Assembly (NCBI GenBank): GCA_023379075.1
Contig: JAMCSO010000027.1
Span: 1 to 9,452 of the forward strand
Source: Candidatus Martarchaeota archaeon
GTDB lineage: Archaea > Micrarchaeota > Micrarchaeia > Micrarchaeales > CABMGC01
Direction: 5' to 3'
DNA: 9,452 nt
The position numbers were made by a program, and so were the translations under genes. The notes under the pieces were generated by a model. It was given only the letters and a program-made list of their open reading frames with translations. It was not told where the DNA came from and did not search any database. Positions 1 through 4,607 of this stretch are shown one piece after another. The number at the start of each line of letters is the position of its first letter. Position 1 is the first letter of the stretch.

Positions 1-262
1 GCTCCTGCACCCATATCCGGATATTCATTCTTTGCCTTCATTATCTCAGTTTCCTCGTATTCTGTTATCGCCTTCGGTTTCCTTCCGCATCTTTTCAGGC
101 GTATGGTATCTACGAGATAGTCAGGCATTGACTGATACCTCCTGTAGAGCATTCTTACGTATCTTGGTGTTATTTGCTGCTGCCTGGCAATCTGGTATGT
201 TGATAACACCACCTCTTCTTTCTCGTATTATCCATTAGTTGCCTCAAATTTAACTTCTTCAT
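1..262 (-). pseudogene. Decayed IS transposase/integrase, N-terminal part (partial)
   Basis: Minus-strand remnant of the N-terminal DNA-binding region of an archaeal transposase of the type with a helix-turn-helix followed by an integrase core. It begins at ATG 262-260 (MKKLNLRQL), then shifts frame to read WII at 234-226, then shifts again at about 224. From there it stays open to base 1, reading KEEVVLSTYQIARQQQITPR, then YVRMLYRRYQ and, further on, RCGRKPKAITEYEE. The pattern 'STYQIAR..ITPR.VR.LY.RY' followed by 'GRKPK.IT' is characteristic of the N-terminus of these transposases. No single frame joins the three pieces, so at least two frameshifts are needed and the copy is probably dead. 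The catalytic DDE part lies outside the window. The family assignment (IS481-like) is from memory of the motif and is less certain than the call that it is a transposase remnant. Confidence 0.7.
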
Positions 263-284
263 GAGTTGTATGTCTCTGAAGAAG

Positions 285-312
285 ATAAGTTCCTTTGTAG
301 TGAGGAACTTAT
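285..312. repeat. Perfect 10-bp inverted repeat with 8-base loop
   Basis: ATAAGTTCCT at 285-294 is exactly complementary to AGGAACTTAT at 303-312, separated by TTGTAGTG. It lies 23 bases upstream of the transposase remnant's start. It could be an IS-end structure, a regulator-binding palindrome or a transcribed hairpin. No flanking direct repeat was seen that would mark it as the element's edge. Confidence 0.6.
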
Positions 313-427
313 TTCGGGATAATACACAATTGCTAAAGTATCTAGATCTTCATCTCATTTTGTTAAGCATCACAAAAACATAAATAATGGTTAAGATATA
401 CAAATGCATAAACAGTGCGACAATAGC

Positions 428-461
428 TTTAAAATATGTTTACCTATGAATATAATGAGGT
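428..461 (+). promoter_or_regulatory. Promoter and ribosome binding site of the GNAT gene
   Basis: An archaeal TATA-like box (TTTAAAATA, 428-436) stands about 35 bases before the ATG at 468. A TGAGGT Shine-Dalgarno (456-461) leaves a 6-base spacer to that ATG, which supports the chosen start. The rest of the 263-467 stretch is AT-rich and holds, besides the palindrome listed separately, nothing I can identify. Confidence 0.45.
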
Positions 462-467
462 ACCCGG

Positions 468-986
468 ATGGTAACTATACACAAAGCAAATGCCAAAGAT
501 CTGGATGCAGTTAATAGTATCTATGCAGAAGCATATGCAGAGGTAAAATCTGATCCCATGTTTGGAGATTACCTCTATATAAAAAAGCCAGATAAAAAAT
601 CCAACGATGTGCTTAAAAAACGAATACTTGCGGACATTAAAAAGGGCAATTGCATATTCAACATAGCTGAAGAAAACGGAAAGAAGGTGGGCTTTTGCTT
701 CGTAACAAGAAAGATAGCAGGCTCAGAGCTCTCTCACGTGGGCATACTTGGCGTTCGTGTCCTTAAAGATTGGAGGGGCATTGGCATAGGAAGCGAGCTC
801 ATATCCAAGACTCTCAACGATGCAAAAGGCAGGTTCGAGATAATAGAGATATATGTCCTTGGTTTTAATACAGGGGCAAAAAGGCTGTATCGCCGCTTAG
901 GATTCAGGAGATGGGGTATTGCACGAAGATACATGAAGAGAAATGGCAAGTATTACAATCTTGAATATATGTACCTTGACTTATGA
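468..986 (+). CDS. GNAT-family N-acetyltransferase (RimI-like)
   Basis: A 172-residue protein of the Gcn5-related acetyltransferase fold, expected to move an acetyl group from acetyl-CoA to an amine of a protein N-terminus, lysine or small molecule in the cytoplasm. The acetyl-CoA-binding motif A is clear: strand VGILGVRVL (91-99) followed by WRGIGIGSELI (102-112), with the R/Q-x-x-G-x-G/A loop at R103-G108. Motif B follows as GFNTGAKRLYRRLGF (132-146), where N134 and Y141 sit at positions usually involved in CoA contact or proton transfer. The N-terminal 60 residues form the variable substrate-side helices. The length is normal for a stand-alone GNAT. The start is supported by the TGAGGT ribosome site. 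Its end overlaps the convergent DUF488 gene by 6 bases. The substrate cannot be told; RimI-like protein acetylation is the default guess. Confidence 0.88.
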   Translation: MVTIHKANAKDLDAVNSIYAEAYAEVKSDPMFGDYLYIKKPDKKSNDVLKKRILADIKKGNCIFNIAEENGKKVGFCFVTRKIAGSELSHVGILGVRVLKDWRGIGIGSELISKTLNDAKGRFEIIEIYVLGFNTGAKRLYRRLGFRRWGIARRYMKRNGKYYNLEYMYLDL

Positions 987-1340
987 TTCTTTCCTTATCT
1001 TCTCATTTATGACTTTCTCCAGAACAACAGCGTTGTTGTGTTCCTGATCGTTTGAGGAATACACAAACGTCACGTCCGATGCCTTAACTATGTTTATGAG
1101 CTTACTCAGGGATTCATTCCTTTCAAGCTCTCTCCTGTATCTCTTCTCAAATTCCGGCCATTTCTTGATATCATGTGCAAACCATGTTCTCAGCTTATCG
1201 CTTGGCGCTATTTCCTTCATCCAGATATCTATGTTTGCAGTGCTCCTCTTGACTCCTCTAGGCCAGAGCCTATCAACAAGAATCCTTCTTCCATCAGTCA
1301 TCTCTGTCTTATCGTAAATCCTCTTAATGCCGAGGAGCAT
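981..1340 (-). CDS. DUF488 family protein (YeaO-like)
   Basis: A 119-residue protein of the DUF488/YeaO family, whose biochemical role is not established. Family hallmarks are all present: IKRIYD at the N-terminus, DRLWPRG (23-29), the APSDKLRTWFAHD stretch (45-57) followed by W61, the FEKRYRREL helix (64-72), and YSSNDQEHNNAVVL near the C-terminus (94-107), where members usually have a similar polar-histidine-asparagine stretch. The length matches the family (about 115-125 residues). The start is ATG 1340-1338 with a GGTG ribosome site at 1349-1346. It is convergent with the GNAT gene and overlaps its stop by 6 bases (its own stop is TAA at 983-981), so the two are separate transcription units. 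Confident family call, unknown function. Confidence 0.9.
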   Translation of the reverse strand: MLLGIKRIYDKTEMTDGRRILVDRLWPRGVKRSTANIDIWMKEIAPSDKLRTWFAHDIKKWPEFEKRYRRELERNESLSKLINIVKASDVTFVYSSNDQEHNNAVVLEKVINEKIRKES

Positions 1341-1371
1341 AAAAGCACCAATCTTATCATATGCTGCATAT

Positions 1372-1381
1372 CCTTAAAAAG
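1372..1381 (-). promoter_or_regulatory. TATA-like box for the DUF488 gene
   Basis: On the minus strand this reads CTTTTTAAGG, about 36 bases ahead of the ATG at 1340, a fitting distance for an archaeal TATA box with a short leader. It lies only about 45 bases beyond the end of the gene A reading frame, so the two minus-strand units may also be partly cotranscribed. Confidence 0.35.
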
Positions 1382-1425
1382 TTTACCTCGAAAAATCCAG
1401 AATCTTGGAAAAATGCCAGCAAATT

Positions 1426-1569
1426 CTACCTTTCTTCTCTTTTTATTGCCTCAAGCATCTCTTTGGCTACCACTGCACCTGAACTTTCATAGATCCTTTT
1501 AACCTTTTCAAGAACCCCTTTCCCTTCCTCGCGCCCGTCTCTTAACAAGTGCAGCCCGCTCGACCTGTA
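1426..1569 (-). other. In-frame continuation of gene A after its TAG codon
   Basis: After the TAG at 1572-1570 the same frame stays open for 47 codons, starting YRSSGLHLLRDGREEG and ending EMLEAIKREER, and closes with a second TAG at 1428-1426. The stretch is convincingly protein-like: two amphipathic helices, many charged residues, and a composition matching the upstream part. It therefore is, or recently was, the C-terminal part of the upstream gene. There is no well-placed start or ribosome site for independent translation. If the TAG is read through, the product would be 129 residues. If not, the gene is truncated and this is dead sequence. Confidence 0.55.
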
Positions 1570-1815
1570 CTAGACAGCTCCTAGAAGGGGAAAACCCTCT
1601 GTATAATTTTTCCTTCCCTCCCCGTATTCTAAGAATGCGGCAGAAAGGCGTAATCTTCTTGCAGCTTTAGGAAGGCCTGACTGCTCCAAAGCCGTTGCGG
1701 CATCAAGCATCTTAAATGCAGCCTCTCCAAACTTACGATCCCTTCTTGCGTTGATGGCCGAGATCCGCAGAGCACTGACCCTTCCTATTTTTATTTCGCG
1801 TTCAGTGCTACTCAT
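1570..1815 (-). CDS. Gene A: small alpha-helical protein, ends at an in-frame TAG
   Basis: An 81-codon reading frame starting at ATG 1815-1813, whose GTGAT ribosome site (1823-1819) overlaps the stop of the pentapeptide gene, so the two are surely cotranscribed and probably translationally coupled. The product is alanine- and leucine-rich with helix-turn-helix spacing reminiscent of TPR-type pairs: EAAFKMLDAATALEQSGLPK followed by AARRLRLSAAFLEYGEG. I recognise no family. The frame stops at TAG 1572-1570 but continues without a break for another 47 protein-like codons (1426-1569), so the full gene is probably 1426-1815 (129 residues if the amber codon is decoded). The small plus-strand gene at 2874 has the same layout with a TAG at nearly the same position. 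Alternatives are a nonsense-mutated pseudogene or a genuinely short protein. Confidence 0.6.
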   Translation of the reverse strand: MSSTEREIKIGRVSALRISAINARRDRKFGEAAFKMLDAATALEQSGLPKAARRLRLSAAFLEYGEGRKNYTEGFPLLGAV

Positions 1816-1818
1816 GCA

Positions 1819-1823
1819 ATCAC
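1819..1823 (-). promoter_or_regulatory. GTGAT ribosome binding site of gene A
   Basis: GTGAT pairs with the inner end of the archaeal 16S anti-Shine-Dalgarno and lies three bases (TGC) before ATG 1815. It overlaps the TGA stop (1822-1820) of the upstream pentapeptide gene, a typical coupling arrangement. The identical string GTGATTGCATG precedes the 427-residue protein at 3276-3286. Confidence 0.5.
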
Positions 1824-2401
1824 TCGAATGCCAATGAATCCATTAACCTTAATCCTTTCATTACAACTGCAGCCTGCCTTGGATCTGCATTTGTCCTGAA
1901 GAATACTGCAGACTCGATCCCAGAAAGGCTGCTCATGTTGGCTCCTCTAATATCACTGAATGTGAAATTTGATCCCGCTACATTGGAAAAGGAAAGATCT
2001 GATCCCCTGAGGGAAATTCCTGTAAAGTCTAAATCTGTCAAAGACATGGATGTAAGATCCATATTCTCCAGATTGTCCTTCCTCGCAACTCTTTTGATAA
2101 CTTCTTCAAAACTTACTTTACTGAGAGGAACCTTCCCATCTCTCCATCCTGTGTCTATCTTAAGTGCACGTTCTCTATACGCCCGCATTGCTTCCCTAAT
2201 TGCTCTCTTTTGGTCATCTCTTGCAACTACTCTGAACAGGAAGGCATGCTCTGCACCAACCACTTCCTGGTTTATTCCACGGATATCTGCAAAAATAAGC
2301 TTAGAGCCATACAAATTCACGATACCATTGCTCTCTCCGGCAATCCTTGTCCTTAATTGGGTTTTATCAGGGCTGACTTTCATTGTATGCACCAGCAACA
2401 T
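1820..2401 (-). CDS. Pentapeptide-repeat protein
   Basis: A 193-residue protein counted from ATG 2401-2399, whose A is shared with the TGA stop of the preceding small ORF. An internal ATG at codon 7 is a possible alternative start. Residues 1-60 look like a small beta-rich domain, and 60-108 are helical and highly charged. Residues 110-165 carry about ten tandem pentapeptide units of the A(D/N)LXX type (for example NMDLT, DLDFT, GSDLS, GSNFT, FSDIR, GANMS), which fold into a short right-handed quadrilateral beta-helix. Residues 166-193 form a tail. Pentapeptide proteins act in several ways, from topoisomerase protection by DNA mimicry to scaffolding, and nothing here picks one. It is followed after 4 bases by gene A. 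The pentapeptide call is firm and the function is unknown. Confidence 0.8.
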   Translation of the reverse strand: MLLVHTMKVSPDKTQLRTRIAGESNGIVNLYGSKLIFADIRGINQEVVGAEHAFLFRVVARDDQKRAIREAMRAYRERALKIDTGWRDGKVPLSKVSFEEVIKRVARKDNLENMDLTSMSLTDLDFTGISLRGSDLSFSNVAGSNFTFSDIRGANMSSLSGIESAVFFRTNADPRQAAVVMKGLRLMDSLAFE

Positions 2402-2447
2402 CAATCAAGATTAAGCATTTTTACTGCATTCTTTGAAAGAATTCTCT
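2395..2447 (-). repeat. Dispersed repeat, copy 1 (amidohydrolase 3' end)
   Basis: This stretch matches 5631-5683 with only a handful of mismatches and no gaps. It covers the end of an amidohydrolase frame, its TGA stop and the ATG overlapping that stop. The match fades on both sides. Confidence 0.75.
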
Positions 2448-2511
2448 TAATCCATGAATTATTTATCTCGAATTTTTGATACTGCCCCATGGAAAGCGAA
2501 GATAACTGCAT
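2401..2511 (-). pseudogene. Small ORF: C-terminal remnant of an amidohydrolase paralogue
   Basis: A 36-codon ORF from ATG 2511-2509 to TGA 2403-2401. Its last 13 residues, ILSKNAVKMLNLD, match the end of the intact amidohydrolase at 5637-6350 (ILSKNAIKLLNLD). The 13 residues before them align weakly in the same register (a shared K, an F/L, an I/M, an N/D and an S). Upstream of that the similarity ends, and the catalytic histidines are absent. The stop overlaps the pentapeptide gene's ATG as TGATG. The simplest reading is that an amidohydrolase paralogue once preceded the pentapeptide gene and has been lost except for its 3' end. The ORF may persist because it feeds ribosomes into the next gene. 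An ATG at codon 8 is also possible. Confidence 0.55.
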
Positions 2512-2660
2512 CTTATATTAGTTTTTATTGCTCGATCTGATCATGTATATATTGAGATCTTTTATCATTACTAATTTGATTAGGTAACTTTTCTATTATA
2601 TTTAATCTATTCCTACTTTAAACCTCTTATATTTTGTGTTTATCTTTGATTAGGAGAAAA

Positions 2661-2670
2661 ACCTTAAATA
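2661..2670 (+). promoter_or_regulatory. TATA-like box ahead of leader ORF 1
   Basis: CTTAAATA (2663-2670) is preceded by a purine-rich GGAGAAAAA stretch, consistent with a BRE. It is centred about 26 bases before ATG 2693, the classical spacing for a leaderless archaeal transcript starting at the A of ATG. The rest of the 2512-2692 stretch is very AT-rich intergenic DNA between divergent units, with no gene that I can see. Confidence 0.4.
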
Positions 2671-2692
2671 ACTATAATAAAATAATTAGTAT

Positions 2693-2776
2693 ATGCAGAT
2701 TTCCTTCAAAGCAGATAATGTTTATTCTTGCATTAATAATGTTACTCTTATCCTTCTTCAGATATTGGGCCAGTAG
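2693..2776 (+). CDS. Leader ORF 1, 27 residues, upstream of gene B
   Basis: A short frame ATG...TAG with a polar N-terminus (MQISFKADN), one cysteine and a hydrophobic C-terminus ending VTLILLQILGQ. A TATA-like box at leaderless distance precedes it. Its stop codon lies in a hairpin (2765-2782), which is followed by a T-run. The same design precedes the GCS2 gene (6471-6548), where the peptide ends FIFILGH and the two stops align codon for codon. The resemblance between the two loci is the main reason to list it. It may be a leader peptide, a small hydrophobic peptide gene, or simply transcribed leader RNA without translation. Confidence 0.35.
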   Translation: MQISFKADNVYSCINNVTLILLQILGQ

Positions 2777-2782
2777 GCCCAA
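2765..2782. promoter_or_regulatory. Hairpin/dyad element 1, upstream of gene B operon
   Basis: TTGGGCC-AGTA-GGCCCAA is a perfect 7-bp inverted repeat centred about 21 bases before TATAAA (2794-2799). It overlaps the stop of leader ORF 1 and is followed 8 bases later by a run of six T. A matching element with a compensatory C-G to T-A change lies at 6537-6555. As DNA it could be an operator for an activator just upstream of BRE/TATA; as RNA it could be a terminator or attenuator. Confidence 0.55.
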
Positions 2783-2789
2783 CAATACT

Positions 2790-2800
2790 TTTTTATAAAG
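2790..2800 (+). promoter_or_regulatory. TATA box of the gene B operon
   Basis: TTTTTTATAAAG-type box with TATAAA at 2794-2799. Initiation would be expected about 25 bases downstream, near 2822, leaving a leader of roughly 50 bases before ATG 2874. A small hairpin (GCGG 2812-2815 with CCGC 2822-2825) sits at the expected start site. Confidence 0.5.
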
Positions 2801-2864
2801 TGGAACCGAATGCGGTGTTTGCCGCTGTGATTTGTTTTTTCTAATTCAAATTAAAGTCTGTAAA

Positions 2865-2869
2865 GTGAT
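2865..2869 (+). promoter_or_regulatory. GTGAT ribosome binding site deciding gene B start
   Basis: GTGAT lies four bases before ATG 2874. This favours 2874 over the in-frame TTG at 2832, whose upstream GTGAT abuts the start codon with no spacer. Confidence 0.5.
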
Positions 2870-2873
2870 CTAT

Positions 2874-3137
2874 ATGAGTATTATTTTAAGAGAGCCTAAG
2901 GCTCAAGGGAGGGAGTATATCCAGGTAGATAGAAGCATGTTTCAGATGACTTCTGACAATAATATCGCAGACAGGGCTGAATCGTACATATCAAAGGCCA
3001 TAAAAGCGCAAGATGAAGCCCAGCTCTTTAATTCTGCAGTATTATTCGGTACTGCTGCAAAGTGGTATGAACGCCTAGCAACTTATAATAGAGATATTCC
3101 TTCTGTTGCATGCTCTGCAAACGCTGCCGCCTCATAG
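2874..3137 (+). CDS. Gene B: small alpha-helical protein, ends at an in-frame TAG
   Basis: An 87-codon frame from ATG 2874 to TAG 3135-3137. An N-terminal extended segment (1-30) is followed by helices ADRAESYISKAIKAQDEAQ and LFNSAVLFGTAAKWYERL, then IPSVACSANAAAS up to the amber codon. The pattern is TPR-like or four-helix-like; I recognise no family. The frame continues for 44 more codons to TAA 3270-3272, 11 bases before the next gene, so the full gene is probably 2874-3272 (131 codons plus the amber position). Gene A on the other strand has the same size, helix layout and TAG position. An ungapped alignment of their first two helices gives about 7 identities in 40, which is suggestive but not proof of common origin. 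It is the first gene of an operon with the 427-residue protein and the S66 peptidase. Alternatives are a nonsense pseudogene or a real 87-residue protein. Confidence 0.6.
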   Translation: MSIILREPKAQGREYIQVDRSMFQMTSDNNIADRAESYISKAIKAQDEAQLFNSAVLFGTAAKWYERLATYNRDIPSVACSANAAAS

Positions 3138-3272
3138 GCAAGAAATAGTGCTATGGAAAATGCATTAAAGAGTGGGCATAGCATGAAAGATCTTGATGCA
3201 GGAGTTTCTGTGGAATTAGCTAGGGTCCGTACATTTGGCAGTACTGCTCGGGGCTCTAAACTGTCATTTTAA
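3138..3272 (+). other. In-frame continuation of gene B after its TAG codon
   Basis: The frame stays open for 44 codons after the TAG, starting ARNSAMENALKSGHSMKDLD and running through a helix (VSVELARVR) to TAA 3270-3272. The end is placed exactly where an operon partner would end, 11 bases before ATG 3284 and just ahead of its GTGAT ribosome site. A restart at the ATG six codons after the TAG (3153) lacks a visible ribosome site. A short inverted repeat, CATAG (3133-3137) with CTATG (3151-3155), includes the amber codon. Confidence 0.55.
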
Positions 3273-3275
3273 TAC

Positions 3276-3280
3276 GTGAT
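3276..3280 (+). promoter_or_regulatory. GTGAT ribosome binding site of the 427-residue protein
   Basis: GTGAT is followed by TGC and ATG 3284, the same 11-base string that begins gene A. It confirms the start at 3284. Confidence 0.5.
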
Positions 3281-3283
3281 TGC

Positions 3284-4567
3284 ATGGCAGTTAATGTACA
3301 ATTGAATAGAGAGCCAGCAAGGTCTAGTTTTGGGGACGGGTCTCATGTAGCTAGACATTTTTACTCAGAGTTCTGGGAGATGGCAGAGCTTACGAAGCTG
3401 AAAAGGAGTGGAGCAGTTGCAGAAGTCGCAAACAGATTTCTAAAACGGAGCAACATACCTTTAACTATACAAAGGGTTGAAGAAATAGCTGCGAATCATG
3501 GCCCGGTCAAGCCGGATGAGATTAGCATATTATATGCCAGGCAGATAGCGACTCCGAGATTTGAGAATGTTGTTTTTCAGCTTGTTGGAAATGTACTTTC
3601 GGATATGCTTAATAACGAAGGCTATCCTTCCAGAGTTGCAATAGCAACATACACTACTGATGACATGACTTGCCTGAGCGTTGAGAAATCATCTTATTTT
3701 ACAATAGTGGTCCCAAACGGGGAAAGGGCATTTAGCGTTGGGATAGGAAAGCCGCAAGAAGGGGTGCAGATAGATTTGCAACATCTTCAGCCTATTCAGG
3801 CAGGTCTTAAGGCTAGAATAGAGCGTGTTTTTGAGAATGACCTCCCTCAGGGTTTTGCAAAGGGCACTTCAGGTAATGGAATTTCTCTTGTAGCGTTCCA
3901 TAAGGCAATATCACGAAATATTGTATCTGAAACTGGTGGAGATTCAATAAATGGATTATACAGAGATGTGCTAAAAGAGTTATTGGAAAATGGGTATATT
4001 GTGCCAGAGATACGTGTGATAGATTCATCTGGCAGAAGCACAATGCTTAGGAAGAGCATGGCAGCAAGAGGCTATCAGCAAAACGGAGGAGCACTAATCA
4101 CTCCTGAAGATATAATAAATAATTCAGTAAGGGCAACCCTGACTCCAAGATATGGATATCCTTTAGCTCTCTTCACATTGGCATTATCTGATAAGGTAAT
4201 CTTCACACAGAGGTATGGGGCTACTGAGAAGTATTTTCCCGAAGAAGCGCAAGGTCTCGAAAACGCTCTCAGAAGAGAGCTTGGAATACTGATGCCTATT
4301 TTAGATCTTAATAGTGCATGGCATAACATACGGGAAAGCGAGATATTATATTCTGTATTATCTCATATATTTCCGTCCCAAAAGATCAGCGCCATGACTG
4401 AAGATGAACGTTTAAGGCGTGCTATGTCTTTCTATGTACCAGCAAAAGACTACAGGAACGGGGTGGAAGCGGCTTCAACATCAAAGAGTGAAAGCCTAGA
4501 AGAAGCGATGCAGAACATCTCTGCAAATTTATTCAGAGCCACGTATGGGGATATAGTCCGCAGGTAG
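3284..4567 (+). CDS. Unrecognised 427-residue protein
   Basis: I do not recognise this protein. It is soluble, with no signal peptide or membrane helix, and has a single cysteine (C130). A helical N-terminal region (22-110) contains several amphipathic helices such as SGAVAEVANRFLKRS. It is followed by a beta-rich stretch (117-163, including RVAIATYTTDDMT, SYFTIVVPNGERAFSVGIG) that resembles a small alpha/beta domain core. A glycine-rich turn GTSGNGISL (194-202), helices 203-235, another beta segment (238-256), and a largely helical C-terminal half (272-427) complete it. No classical ATPase, nuclease or methyltransferase motif is visible. The start is fixed by the GTGAT site 3 bases upstream. 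It follows gene B by 11 bases (to the readthrough end) and precedes the S66 peptidase by 40 bases, so all three are probably one transcript. Codon use resembles its neighbours. It ends in TAG, and reading past it gives an implausible S/N/R-rich tail, so here TAG looks like a true stop. Confidence 0.75.
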   Translation: MAVNVQLNREPARSSFGDGSHVARHFYSEFWEMAELTKLKRSGAVAEVANRFLKRSNIPLTIQRVEEIAANHGPVKPDEISILYARQIATPRFENVVFQLVGNVLSDMLNNEGYPSRVAIATYTTDDMTCLSVEKSSYFTIVVPNGERAFSVGIGKPQEGVQIDLQHLQPIQAGLKARIERVFENDLPQGFAKGTSGNGISLVAFHKAISRNIVSETGGDSINGLYRDVLKELLENGYIVPEIRVIDSSGRSTMLRKSMAARGYQQNGGALITPEDIINNSVRATLTPRYGYPLALFTLALSDKVIFTQRYGATEKYFPEEAQGLENALRRELGILMPILDLNSAWHNIRESEILYSVLSHIFPSQKISAMTEDERLRRAMSFYVPAKDYRNGVEAASTSKSESLEEAMQNISANLFRATYGDIVRR

Positions 4568-4607
4568 TATTTTAGATATTCTATCAAATGTAAAAGATTG
4601 ATCTCGT

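Noticed and set aside
1090..1502. Plus-strand frames opposite the DUF488 gene and gene A
   Set aside because: They are antisense shadows with no ribosome site and low-complexity, Ser/Leu-rich translations.
1935..2414. 159-codon plus-strand frame opposite the pentapeptide gene
   Set aside because: The minus-strand frame carries a recognisable repeat structure and operon context; the plus frame is its shadow.
2832..2873. TTG 2832 as the start of gene B, adding 14 residues
   Set aside because: Its GTGAT site touches the start codon with no spacer, while ATG 2874 has a GTGAT at a proper distance.
1570..3137. General reassignment of TAG to a sense codon in this genome
   Set aside because: TAG ends the S66 peptidase at the normal family length, and leader ORF 1's TAG aligns with a TAA in leader ORF 2; only context-dependent decoding remains possible.
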